From Nakamurella multipartita DSM 44233 (GTDB lineage Bacteria; Actinomycetota; Actinomycetes; Mycobacteriales; Nakamurellaceae): a DNA stretch of 64,000 nucleotides. The translations under genes were made by a program, and so were the position numbers. Location of the stretch: the NCBI RefSeq assembly GCF_000024365.1, contig NC_013235.1, forward strand, positions 3,162,001 through 3,226,000, read 5' to 3'. This document shows positions 18,916 through 27,377 of the stretch, one piece after another. The notes beneath the pieces were generated by a model, which was not told where the DNA came from, ran no database searches, and was given only the letters and a program-made list of their open reading frames with translations. Numbering within the stretch: position 1 is the first letter of the stretch; each line of letters opens with the position of its first letter.

Positions 18916-20550
18916 TCAGCCCGCGCCGCAGGTCGGCGCGTAGGGACGGGGGTCGAGCACCTGATGCCACTCGGTCGGCGTCAGATTGCGTCCGGCGACC
19001 TGGCAGGCAAAGCTCAGCCAGTCGTCCGGGTGGGTGCTCCAGCGGTAGACGCCCTGGTCCCGGGTAGCGATGAGCGCGTCCTCGCCACCGGGCAGGATGA
19101 CCGCACGCGCCGGCGATCCGACCGTCCCGGCGTTGATCCGGCCGATCATCTCGCCCGACCCGCCGTCCCAGAGGGTCACCGAGCTGTCCACCGTCGACGC
19201 GACGAAAGTTCCTCCGTCGGCGGCGAACTGGATGCCTGAGACGTAGAGCTGACGACCCTCGGCCGGCGGGGCCAGCCAGGCGCCGCGGGTCAGGTCGAAC
19301 AGGCCGACCTGGCCGGTCGAGCCGCCCACGGCCAGCCGACGGCCGTCCGGCGACACCGCAGCGGCGGTGGCCACGAACCCCAGGTCGCGGTTGGAGATCA
19401 CCCGGCCGGTGGTCAGATCCACCTCCGCCGCCTGCTGATCGTCGAGCAGCACGATCGCCGTCCGGTCGTCGGCCCGGCCGGCCACGGCGGTGACCCGATG
19501 GCGCAGATCGACCGCCGGTCCGGTCGGGTCCAGGCTGCCGGGATCGAGTCGCACGACGGTGCCGTCGGCATCGGCAACGATCAGGTCGCTCGCCGTCGGG
19601 GCCGAGAACGCGGTGACCGTGCTGTCGCCGACGGCCCGGGCGAGCAGCCGTCGACCGCTGGCCCGGTCCCAGATCCGCACCTCGGAATCGGCGACGGTGG
19701 CCACCCGGTCGTACCCCGGGGGCAGCCAGACCGCCAGCGCCGATCCATTCGGGTCGGCCAGAGCCGGGCCGACGGCGCCCGCGGCGACATCGAGAAATCG
19801 CAGCCCCGGTTCCTGGCCGACGCCCTGACCGAGGGTGAGCACCGTGGACCCGTCCGGTGCGGGAATCGCGGCCGCGGCGCGGCGAATGGGCTCCGGATCG
19901 GCCAGCACGGTGAGGAACCGGCGCTCGCCGTCAAGGTCCCAGACATGCAGCAGCTGATCGTCGCCGCCGCTGTACAGGGTGCGTCCGTCCGGGGCGAACG
20001 CGACCGCTCGCACCGGGCCGGAGCCGCCGCTCTCCACGGCGATCGGCACCTTCCGGGCCACATCCCAGACCACGGCCAGGCCGTCGTCGGCACCCGAGGC
20101 CAGCCGGCGGCCGTCGGCGGAGAACCGCAGGTCCCGGACGAGGCCGTGGTGCCAGGACAACTCGCCGATCCGGGCCAGGGTCGCACTCGCGTAGAGCCCG
20201 ATGACCGTGCCCTCGGCGACGGCGATGGTCGACCCGTCCGGGCTGACCTGGATCCCGTTGACGACCACGGTCCAACCGTCTGCGGGATGCTCCGGGCCGG
20301 GGGCCAGCAGCCGGGCCCGCGGGACCGGGGTGGACTGCAGGGTCTGTCCGGTCGCGACGTCGACGACCGCCAAGGTCGGTTGATCCTCGGCGGTGCCGAC
20401 GTAGAGCCGGGTCCCGTCGGGGCTCAGGGCCAGCGCCCAGCACTGGCGATGCAGGACCATCGTCGGGGTGCCGGGTTCGGAGGAGTCCCAGACCGCGAGG
20501 GCGGCGTCCTGGAAGGACGTGTCGGCGCCATCCCCGATCCCGCTGCCCAC
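18916..20550 (-). pseudogene. 3' WD40 fragment of the IS-split SARP-nSTAND-WD40 gene
   Basis: 544 codons with no start of their own: the frame joins, through the IS, to the gene at 21954-24611. It encodes beta-propeller repeats of WD40 type, for example ALSPDGTRLYVG, RDLRFSADGRRLASGADDG, AVAFAPDGRTLYSGGDDQ and AAVSPDGRRLAVGGSTG, each with the GH..WD-like spacing. The end TPTEWHQVLDPRPYAPTCG is typical of actinobacterial nSTAND-WD40 proteins. Separated from its start, it is probably silent, unless the IS promotes it. Confidence 0.85.
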
Positions 20551-20558
20551 GGCATAGG
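20551..20558. repeat. 8-bp target-site duplication, left copy
   Basis: GGCATAGG directly abuts the left IS end. The identical octamer at 22011-22018 abuts the right end. Eight bp is the normal duplication length for ISL3-family elements. Confidence 0.9.
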
Positions 20559-22010
20559 GGCTCTTCAGAGTTAGCAGGGCTTCGCGTGGCTGGTTGACGC
20601 CCGGGATTTCCGGGTGCAGGCGTAGCGTACCCGGCGCTTCTGGTTGTCCTGGTTGCGGAAGCCGAAGGCGATCCGGCCGATGTGTTTGACGATCCGGTTG
20701 TAGCCCTCGGTGCGGCCGTTGCTGATCCCGGTGTGCAGCCCGGCGATGATCGAGTTCTGCCAGGCGTGCACCGTCCACGCCAGCCGCCGCAGCTGCGCGA
20801 CCCCGGAGTCGGCGCAATGCAGATAGAACGCGGTCAGCGCGTTGAAGATCCGTCCGCGGTCCGGGTTCGTGCCAGCCAGCTTGAGCAGCTTGCGGAGCAG
20901 TTCCTTGCCCTGCCAGCACTTCTCAAGGCCGCCGGACGGGTCCGCCCGACGCATCGCATCCTGCACCTTGGCCAGCTCGTCGTCGGTCAGGGACTCCGCG
21001 GCCCGCAGCAGCCGGTTCCGTTGCGCCCACTCCGGGTCGCTCTTGCGGCCCCGCCGGCCACGCAGCGCCCAGGCCAACTCCCGCCGGTAGTCGGTGACCG
21101 CCTTGTTGGCCAGGGCGGACAGATGGAACCGGTCCACGACCACGACAGCATCGGGCAGGGCCAGCCGGGCGGCCCGGGCGTAGGTCGCGCTGGTGTCCAT
21201 CGAGATGTGGGTGATGTTGGCGAGCCAGTCCGGGTCCTGCGCCTGCAGCCACTCGATGAGGACCTTGCTGGTGCGGCCGTTGACCTGCGCGAACAGCCCG
21301 CCGTTGCCGCTCAGATCGACCAGGCCGGTGTCGAAGCGGTCCACCCAGGTCTTCGCCCCGGTGGTGGGGTCGGTCTCGTAGTGGGCCTTGCCGCGGCGGG
21401 TCTCGTCGACGCCCAGCACGGTCACCGGCGGCGGCTGCTCGGGCAACACCTGCGCGGCGTGCGCGACGAACGCGTCGTGCGCAACGCGCCAGTCCATGCC
21501 GAATTCGGCCGCCACACCGGACACCGGCCGGGTGTGGTCGCCGATCGCCTCGGCCGCCAGTCGGCGGGCCCGGGTGGTGATCCGGGCCCGGGCGGGGATC
21601 TGCTCGGGCAGGCACTCGGTGAACACCTTCCGCTCGCAGCCGTCGACCTGGCAGCGCCATTTGCGTTTGCGCCACAACAGGATCGGCCGATCCTCGCCCA
21701 GCCGGACGTCCCGCGGGCGGGTCGTCACCCACGCCTTCGGCGACCTCGACTGCTCACCGCACTCCGGGCACCAGCCGGCCAGCTGCGGGTCGGTCGAGCA
21801 GTGCACGACCCGTCGGCCGACGTCGTCGCGGACGACCTGGTCGACGACCAGCCCGTCGATGTCCAACAGCAGCGAACTACTCTGGTCCATGCTCGTGGTC
21901 CTTCGGCAGGTTGCGTAGAGAACAACCAGTTTCGAAGGCCACGAGCCCTCATCTCACCCGACACGCCGCCGCAGGTCGGAGGCCCGGAGCCCTATCAAGT
22001 CCGAAGACCC
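20559..22010 (-). mobile_element. ISL3-family insertion sequence, 1452 bp
   Basis: Bounded by imperfect terminal inverted repeats: GGCTCTTCAGAGTTAGCAGG at 20559-20578 and, on the other strand from 22010, GGGTCTTCGGACTTGATAGG (14 of 20 match). Both ends are flanked by the octamer GGCATAGG. One transposase gene fills the element. Corynebacterial ISL3 members also begin GGCTCTTC. Deleting the element plus one octamer rejoins the interrupted gene in frame (LAAYA followed by VGSGIGDG), which confirms the borders to the base. Confidence 0.93.
20571..21890 (-). CDS. ISL3-family transposase (439 aa)
   Basis: N-terminal zinc-finger region (CPECGEQSRSPKAW, then WRCQVDGCERKVF), a helix-turn-helix around residues 110-150, and a DDE nuclease core: VLGVDETRRGKAHY near residue 190, VVVDRFHLSALANKAV near 270, and a late Glu in NGRTEGYNRIVKHIGR near 405. 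The length and motifs are those of intact ISL3 (Tn3-unrelated) transposases, so the element may be active. Nothing suggests a frameshift. Host codon usage is similar. Confidence 0.95.
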   Translation of the reverse strand: MDQSSSLLLDIDGLVVDQVVRDDVGRRVVHCSTDPQLAGWCPECGEQSRSPKAWVTTRPRDVRLGEDRPILLWRKRKWRCQVDGCERKVFTECLPEQIPARARITTRARRLAAEAIGDHTRPVSGVAAEFGMDWRVAHDAFVAHAAQVLPEQPPPVTVLGVDETRRGKAHYETDPTTGAKTWVDRFDTGLVDLSGNGGLFAQVNGRTSKVLIEWLQAQDPDWLANITHISMDTSATYARAARLALPDAVVVVDRFHLSALANKAVTDYRRELAWALRGRRGRKSDPEWAQRNRLLRAAESLTDDELAKVQDAMRRADPSGGLEKCWQGKELLRKLLKLAGTNPDRGRIFNALTAFYLHCADSGVAQLRRLAWTVHAWQNSIIAGLHTGISNGRTEGYNRIVKHIGRIAFGFRNQDNQKRRVRYACTRKSRASTSHAKPC

Positions 22011-24611
22011 GGCATAGGCGGCCAGCCGGCGCCCGTCGCCGCTGTAGCTGACATCGGCCCCGTAGACCCAGTGCCCGGCGACCCCGGGCAGGGTGAGTGG
22101 CTCGTCGGCGCCGGTCGCGGCGTCCACCACCTTGGCGCTGAGCGCGGCACTGGCCTCGGCGAAGCCGGAGGACGAGCTGGCGACCAGGACGATCTTCCGG
22201 TTGTCCGGGCTGACCTCGGCGGCCGAGCTCCCGGCGGCCAGATGGTGGTAGTGGTCCAACCGGTCTCCGGCCACGTCATACACGTCGGTGCTGGTGTCGG
22301 TACCGACAACGATGCCAGTCCCGTCCGGGGTAGTTTCCAGGGATTGCACCGGCCCGGTTCGCACCGACCGGATCAGGTCCGGGTGCTGGCTCAACAGAGC
22401 CAGCAGGGTGTTGCGCGTCTCTGGGGCGTCGTGGACACGCACCGCCTGGACCGCGTAGAGCAGGGCCTGATCCAGGCCGGTGGCGGATCGCGACGCGTCG
22501 TCCACCCGGTTGGCGTCCGAGATCAAGGCGGCCAGGTCGGCGGCGTCCCGGGCCTGTTGTTGCCGCACGGCGACGAAGGCCGCGACCAGCGCGACGACGA
22601 GCAGTGCGGTGGTCGCGCCGGCGATCAGCCGGCCGCGGCGGCGGTTGCGAGCGCGGGCGTGGGCCGCCTGCTCGGCGGCGCGGATGTCGGCCTCCCGGGC
22701 CCTTCCGGCGGCCGCGAGGAAGTCCCGCTCGGTGGCGGTCAGGTCGGGGTCGTTGTTCTCGGCCCAGGCCAGAGCCTGCGACAGCCGGACCCCGCGATAC
22801 AACTCGCTGTCCACCCGGCCCATCCCGTCCCAGGTCTGGGCGGCGCCGGCCAGATGCCGCAGGATGCGGCGGCCTTCGACGTCGTCGTCGAGCCAACCCC
22901 GCAGTCGAGGCCAGACCCGGGCCAGGCATTCGTGGGACAGCTCCACGCTGTCCCGATCGATGGTGACCAGGCGCGCATCCGTGAGTACCTCGAGCAACCG
23001 CTCGCGATCCCGATCGCCGGCCAGCATGGGCCGCGGCACGCGGATCCGGACCGCGTCATTGTCGTCGGTCGTGCTGACCAGCCGTAGGAGCAAGTGCCGG
23101 AGCTGCCCCTGCTGGGTGGGCGCGAGCGATTGGTACAGCTGCTCGGCGGCCTGGGCCACCGAACCCCGGATCCCGCCGCTGGCCCGGTAGCCGGCGACCG
23201 TGAGGATGCGGCCCTCCCGGCTCTGCCAGGTGCGTTGCAGGACGTGGGAGAGCAACGGCAGCGCGCCGGGTTCCCCTTCCACGTCGCGGACCAGCAGATC
23301 GACCAGCCCGGGTTCCAGCAGCAGGCCGGCCTGCCGGGCCGGACCTTCGATCGCCGCGCGCAACCCGGCGTCGGTCAGCGGCCCGAGCAGGTACAGCTCG
23401 CGCTCGGCCAGCCGGGCGAAATCGGGGAAGGCGGCCAGGTCGCCGACACGGTCGGCGCGCAGCACCATCACCAGCGGACCCCGGTCGTGGTGGCGAATCA
23501 AACGGGCAAGGAATTGCGACCGAGCGTCGGGGTCGGTGGTGAGCGTGAACAGTTCCTCGGCCTGGTCGACGACCAGGAGTTCCCCGGCCGGCAGTGGTTC
23601 GGGGCCGACCGCGGCCAGCGGGTCCGCGCCCGGAGTGATGACCACCGGATGACCGCCGCGGGCGAAGCGGGCCGCCAGCCCGGCGCGAACCAGCGACGAC
23701 TTGCCCGAGCCGGACGGTCCGGTGATCACCAGAATCCTGGTCGTGGCCAGCCGGTCCAGACACTCGGTGATCTCCCTGTCCCGGCCGAAGAACGAATCGA
23801 CGTCGGAGATCCCGTACGGCACCAGACCCGGCCAGGGACAGTCCGCCGCCGCGGTGACGTCCGCCGACCGGATGTCCAGCGCCGGGTCCTGGCGCAGGAT
23901 CGCCGCCTCCAACGCCAGCAGATCGGCTCCCGGGTCCAGCCCCAGCTCGCTGGCCAGCACCGACCGTGCGCGACGGAGCGTGCGCAGCGCCTGCGCCTGT
24001 TGACCGGCCTGGTACTGGGCCTGAGCGAGCAGGGCCCAGCGGCGCTCCCGCAACGGGGCCTCGGCCACCCGGCGGTGCGCGTCGGCGATCATCTCGACGG
24101 CCCGTCCGGACCGCAGGGCCGCCTCGATACGGCACTCCTGCGCCTGAAGATGCAACTCGTCGAGGCGGTCGGCTTCGATCCGACCGGGTTCCCAGTCGCC
24201 CAGGTCGCTCAGCGGCGCACCACGCCACAGTCCCAGCGCCTCGTCCAGGGCGTACCCGGCCCGCTCCGGTTCACCCAGGAGCAGCAGTTCGCGACCCCGG
24301 CCCAGCAGACGTTCGAAGCGGAAGAGGTCGATGTCCTCGGGCACCACCGTGAGCCGGTAGCCAGGCGTCATGGTCTCGATCGCCTCGGTTCCCAGCAGCC
24401 GACGCAGCCGCATCACGCAGCCGGGCACGACCTTGTGCCAGGAGGGAGGTGCCGATTCGCCCCACAAGGCGTCGGCCAGTCGCTCGGCGGACATCACGTG
24501 GCCGGCGGTCAGGGCAAGCGCGCACAGCACCGTGCGATCTCGTGGGCTCAGGGTGGCCGCTTGCCCGCGGATCTCCAACGGCCCGAGGGCGGCGATCTCG
24601 ACCACGACCAT
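21954..24611 (-). CDS. SARP-type regulator with nSTAND NTPase, truncated by IS (885 aa)
   Basis: 5' part of a gene interrupted by the IS. Order: OmpR-like DNA-binding domain (residues ~1-95), bacterial transcriptional activation domain (BTAD, ~100-250), nSTAND NTPase with Walker A ITGPSGSGKSS (~293-303) and Walker B LLVVDQAEELF (~343-353), one membrane helix GATTALLVVALVAAFVAV (~662-680), then the first WD40 blades. The last about 20 residues come from the IS. Before insertion the protein was about 1411 aa. The single helix implies DNA-binding and NTPase parts inside and the propeller outside. The start at 24611 follows a leaderless promoter. Whether the truncated form is active is unknown. 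Confidence 0.85.
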   Translation of the reverse strand: MVVVEIAALGPLEIRGQAATLSPRDRTVLCALALTAGHVMSAERLADALWGESAPPSWHKVVPGCVMRLRRLLGTEAIETMTPGYRLTVVPEDIDLFRFERLLGRGRELLLLGEPERAGYALDEALGLWRGAPLSDLGDWEPGRIEADRLDELHLQAQECRIEAALRSGRAVEMIADAHRRVAEAPLRERRWALLAQAQYQAGQQAQALRTLRRARSVLASELGLDPGADLLALEAAILRQDPALDIRSADVTAAADCPWPGLVPYGISDVDSFFGRDREITECLDRLATTRILVITGPSGSGKSSLVRAGLAARFARGGHPVVITPGADPLAAVGPEPLPAGELLVVDQAEELFTLTTDPDARSQFLARLIRHHDRGPLVMVLRADRVGDLAAFPDFARLAERELYLLGPLTDAGLRAAIEGPARQAGLLLEPGLVDLLVRDVEGEPGALPLLSHVLQRTWQSREGRILTVAGYRASGGIRGSVAQAAEQLYQSLAPTQQGQLRHLLLRLVSTTDDNDAVRIRVPRPMLAGDRDRERLLEVLTDARLVTIDRDSVELSHECLARVWPRLRGWLDDDVEGRRILRHLAGAAQTWDGMGRVDSELYRGVRLSQALAWAENNDPDLTATERDFLAAAGRAREADIRAAEQAAHARARNRRRGRLIAGATTALLVVALVAAFVAVRQQQARDAADLAALISDANRVDDASRSATGLDQALLYAVQAVRVHDAPETRNTLLALLSQHPDLIRSVRTGPVQSLETTPDGTGIVVGTDTSTDVYDVAGDRLDHYHHLAAGSSAAEVSPDNRKIVLVASSSSGFAEASAALSAKVVDAATGADEPLTLPGVAGHWVYGADVSYSGDGRRLAAYAGSSDLIGLRASDLRRRVG
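22011..22018. repeat. 8-bp target-site duplication, right copy
   Basis: GGCATAGG, identical to 20551-20558. It codes for part of LAAYA in the interrupted gene. Confidence 0.9.
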
Positions 24612-24617
24612 GATCGG

Positions 24618-24646
24618 AGTCTGCGCTGAACCGACAAATCGGTCAA
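24618..24646 (-). promoter_or_regulatory. Leaderless promoter of the SARP-nSTAND gene
   Basis: TTGACC (24646-24641), a 17-nt spacer, and CAGACT (24623-24618), with ATG 24611 six nt beyond the -10 box. The phased direct repeats begin 8 nt upstream of the -35. Confidence 0.55.
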
Positions 24647-24653
24647 TAAGCCT

Positions 24654-24694
24654 GATACCGCGCTGATACCGCAGGCCAGCGGGCTCGATACCGC
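24654..24694. promoter_or_regulatory. SARP-type operator: phased direct repeats
   Basis: GATACCGC occurs at 24654, 24665 and 24687, that is at 11- and 22-bp steps, so all copies lie on one face of the helix. A degenerate GATC-starting copy falls at 24698. SARP proteins are known to bind short direct repeats with exactly this 11/22-bp phasing. The array is shared by the SARP gene (left) and the divergent gene starting at 24731 (right). Confidence 0.6.
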
Positions 24695-24730
24695 CCTGAT
24701 CAACGCTCGGGACGACCCGAGGAGGCCCCG

Positions 24731-25684
24731 ATGCAGTACCCGACCCGACCACCGATCGCCATGATTCCGATCCCGCCACCGCCAGCCACCCGCTCCGCGC
24801 GTGCGCAGGTCCTCGGCCTGCTGGCCATCGCCGCCGGCATCCTGATCGTGGTCGGCGCCGCCCCGGCCCGCCCGACCACGCCAGGGACGGCCTCCATCGT
24901 CCCCGGCATCTTTCCCTCGGTCGGCTCCGGACGGGTCCCCGTGTCGGTCGAACACCTGCACGGCGCCTGGTTCATGCCGGCCCTGGCCGACGGGTCGGTC
25001 ACCCCGGTGATCGCGCGATTCTCGGCCGACGGTTCGTTCGTCCTGGGCGGGGTACGAGACGACCGGGGCGGGCTCGAGGATTCGTGGTCCACCGGCGATT
25101 TCCAGGTCCGACCGACCGGCATCACCTTCCATCCCACCGGCGGTTGGTGTGGGGCCACCGAAAACTTCGCCTGGCACGTCACGATCAGCCCGGAGGGGCG
25201 GATGCAGGCCCTTCAGCTCGGGTCGACGGGACCCGACCGGGACAAGATCGGCCATTGCACCGTCCTCGTCGGCGCGACATTCGAGCTGAGCCGGGTGTCG
25301 CCGTGGTCGCCGGCCGCGGCCGGGGTCACCGGGGAATACCTCAAGCCCGACCGGCCGATCCGGGCAAAGGACGCGGCCCACCTCGATGGGTACTGGCTGG
25401 TGGCCGGCACCGGCCTGCTGATGCACGTCCGGCGCGGCGCCTACGTGATGGACGGCGGCGGTGAGCTGGCGACCGGCGCACTGGACGCCGGAACGATCAC
25501 CGTGGCGGACGGCCGGCTGCGCCTGGCCAGCGGTCCGGCGGGCTGCCGGCCCGGCAACGAGATGACCGTCACCGACGCCCGGATCGAAGCCGGCGGGCTG
25601 CGCGGCACCGTCGCCGACGACACCTGCAACCGGGGACTGCCCGCATCGATCGAGCTCCTGCACCTCGACCCGACCCGTCCCTGA
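24731..25684 (+). CDS. Membrane-anchored protein with duplicated extracytoplasmic domain, unknown (317 aa)
   Basis: A proline-rich start, then one hydrophobic helix VLGLLAIAAGILIVVGAA (~27-44), which acts as a signal anchor or uncleaved signal. The rest looks like two related beta-rich domains of about 110 residues. Both begin HL.G.W (HLHGAWFMPAL at ~76 and HLDGYWLVAGT at ~217), both have a FS/VMDGGG-like strand, a Cys pair, and both end in an EL.. strand. ATG 24731 is preceded by AGGAGG at the right distance. It is divergent from the SARP gene with the phased repeats between, so it is a likely SARP target. I do not recognise the family; lipocalin-like or META-like are only guesses. Confidence 0.75.
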   Translation: MQYPTRPPIAMIPIPPPPATRSARAQVLGLLAIAAGILIVVGAAPARPTTPGTASIVPGIFPSVGSGRVPVSVEHLHGAWFMPALADGSVTPVIARFSADGSFVLGGVRDDRGGLEDSWSTGDFQVRPTGITFHPTGGWCGATENFAWHVTISPEGRMQALQLGSTGPDRDKIGHCTVLVGATFELSRVSPWSPAAAGVTGEYLKPDRPIRAKDAAHLDGYWLVAGTGLLMHVRRGAYVMDGGGELATGALDAGTITVADGRLRLASGPAGCRPGNEMTVTDARIEAGGLRGTVADDTCNRGLPASIELLHLDPTRP

Positions 25685-25706
25685 TCGGGACCTGCTGGCT
25701 GGACTC

Positions 25707-25734
25707 GCCGGCGCTGACCGTGTCGTCAGCCGGC
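25707..25734. terminator. Possible bidirectional terminator hairpin
   Basis: GCCGGCGCTGAC, a 6-nt loop, then GTCAGCCGGC: a GC-rich stem with a 2-nt bulge between the converging genes ending at 25684 and 25726. There is no T-run and it partly overlaps the LuxR gene's end, hence the low confidence. Confidence 0.35.
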
Positions 25735-26796
25735 GTCCCCGCCCCCGCCGGCGAACCAGCCCGACGGACCGATCTCGACCGACGGGCTCATCCGCGGCGC
25801 GTACTGATCGAAGAAGACCCGCGCGGTCAGATCCCGGCGGCTGCGGACGCCGGCCTTCTCGAAGATCGATTTCAGGTGGTCCTGGACGGTGTACGCGGAC
25901 AGGTGCAGGGCGGCCGCGATCTGCGCCGTGCTCACCCCGCGCAGCACCAGCTGCACGACCGCCTGTTCCCGGGACGTCAGGCCGTAGGCCGCGACGATCA
26001 GGGGGATGACATCCGGCGGGCGGGCCTCCTCGATGGTCACCACGACGTTGACCGCCGACCCGTCCAGGGCGGCCAGCGGCGACGCGTGCGCCACCACCCA
26101 CCCGCCGGTCCGGGTCCGCAGCCGCATCCGCGGGATCTGGCGGTGCCGGCCGGCGGCGTAGGTGCGGGCCGAACCGACCAGGTTGCGCAGCCCCAGCGGC
26201 AACGGGGATCGACCCAGCGGGCCACCGCCCAACTCCGTGACCCACTCGGCGGCACCGACACTGGCCTGCACGACCTCGCCCGCGGTGTCGATGACGATCA
26301 CCGCCGGGCCGGCCCCGGTGTCGATGCCGTTGGTCGCACCGGTCACGAGGGCGGTGCGAAAGCCCCGGGCGAAGATCGGCGCCACCTCGCTCACGAAGGC
26401 CTGCTCGGCCGGGGTGAACGCCGACCCCGAGCCGTCCCGGAACAACGCGACGAATCCCCAGGTGGTGCCGTCCACCCGCAGGGCGGCCCGCAACTCGTCG
26501 GTGAAGCCGTAGTTGCGCTCGAAGAACTCGACCATCCGCCGGGAATCCTTGGGCCGCCCACCGGTTTCGGTGAACGAGGAGGTGACGCCGCCCGGACGGT
26601 GCACCACCGCCCGAAAGTCGTACGGCTCGTCCGCCTCGTACTCCCAGAACGCCCACTCGTCGTCCTGGTCGTCGGTGAGCCCGCCCCACTTGACCGTGGT
26701 GGTCACGAGCTCGGTGGCCGGGTCCGCCGGCGCCAGGCAGGCCGCGGCCAGCCCGTCCAATCGGGCTCGCACCCGGTCGGTCGCCATCATCGCCAT
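25726..26796 (-). CDS. LuxR-family regulator with GAF-like sensor region (356 aa)
   Basis: The C-terminal region (~268-330) is a LuxR helix-turn-helix: YGLTSREQAVVQLVLRG, then TAQIAAALHLSAYTVQDHL. The N-terminal two thirds looks like a small-molecule sensing GAF/PAS-like region (WGFVALFRDGSGSAFTPAEQAF is GAF-like). There is no phospho-receiver. It is divergent from the RidA/FAD-oxidoreductase pair, with two near-identical palindromes between, and is their likely regulator. The first of three possible ATGs is used; ATG 26787 is an alternative. Confidence 0.85.
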   Translation of the reverse strand: MAMMATDRVRARLDGLAAACLAPADPATELVTTTVKWGGLTDDQDDEWAFWEYEADEPYDFRAVVHRPGGVTSSFTETGGRPKDSRRMVEFFERNYGFTDELRAALRVDGTTWGFVALFRDGSGSAFTPAEQAFVSEVAPIFARGFRTALVTGATNGIDTGAGPAVIVIDTAGEVVQASVGAAEWVTELGGGPLGRSPLPLGLRNLVGSARTYAAGRHRQIPRMRLRTRTGGWVVAHASPLAALDGSAVNVVVTIEEARPPDVIPLIVAAYGLTSREQAVVQLVLRGVSTAQIAAALHLSAYTVQDHLKSIFEKAGVRSRRDLTARVFFDQYAPRMSPSVEIGPSGWFAGGGGDAG

Positions 26797-26831
26797 CGCG
26801 AAAGTATGGAGGCCGGCAGCCGGCTCCGGTA

Positions 26832-26868
26832 TCCCAGATATCTGGGAACGAGGTCACCAGAGCTCTGG
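26832..26868. promoter_or_regulatory. Two tandem palindromic operators, probable LuxR sites
   Basis: TCCCAGATATCTGGGA (26832-26847) is a perfect 16-bp palindrome. CCAGAGCTCTGG (26857-26868) shares its CCAGA..TCTGG core. The centres are 23 bp apart. The first is centred 43.5 bp from the LuxR start, the second 45.5 bp from the RidA start, the usual distance for LuxR-type activators if the mRNAs are leaderless. Confidence 0.6.
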
Positions 26869-26907
26869 GATGGTTGCCGGACAGCGCCCGACCGCATCGT
26901 TGCCGTC

Positions 26908-27336
26908 ATGAACGACACGATCACCACCACCGCCGCCACCACCACCACGGTCCGGGTGAACCCGACGACCTGGAGCACGGCCTACGGGTTCGACCAGGGG
27001 CAGCTGCGGCCGATGCCGCAACGCTGGTTGACCGTGGCCGGGCAGGGTCCGGTCGACGAGGCTGGCGCGCTGCTGCACGAGGGCGACGTGTGCGCCCAGC
27101 TCTCCCTGACCATGCGCAACGTGGAGTCGGTGCTGACGGCCGCGGGGATGGGGTACCCCGACGTCCTGCGGATGACCGTCTACACCACCGATGTGGACGC
27201 CACCCTGGCGTCGTACGCCGCGATCACTGAGCGGCTCGAGCTGTCCGGGGCCACCCCACCGACCACCTTGATCGGCGTCTCCCGGCTCGCCCAGCCCGGG
27301 ATGGCGGTGGAGATCGAGGTCACCGCCGCGCGCTGA
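26908..27336 (+). CDS. RidA (YjgF/UK114)-family protein, 142 aa
   Basis: Homotrimeric RidA-type fold: LTVAGQGPVDEAGALLHEGDVCAQLSLTMRNVESVL, then MTVYTTDVDATLASYAAITERL, ending GVSRLAQPGMAVEIEVTAA. The R of SRLA is at the position of the Arg that binds the 2-imino acid carboxylate in RidA. An N-terminal Thr-rich extension of about 20 residues precedes the domain. Many such subgroups act within catabolic pathways rather than in general imine clearance. The FAD oxidoreductase follows 41 nt downstream, which could generate an imine or unstable product for it to hydrolyse. ATG 26908 has no ribosome site. Confidence 0.85.
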   Translation: MNDTITTTAATTTTVRVNPTTWSTAYGFDQGQLRPMPQRWLTVAGQGPVDEAGALLHEGDVCAQLSLTMRNVESVLTAAGMGYPDVLRMTVYTTDVDATLASYAAITERLELSGATPPTTLIGVSRLAQPGMAVEIEVTAAR

Positions 27337-27377
27337 TCGCCCCGCACGTCACCACCATCACCAGAAAAGGAACGACC

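Noticed and set aside
20559-21950. IS right end placed at GGGCTCGTGG near 21947
   Set aside because: Only about six bases match the left end and no duplication flanks it. The end at 22010 matches 14 of 20 and has the exact 8-bp repeat.
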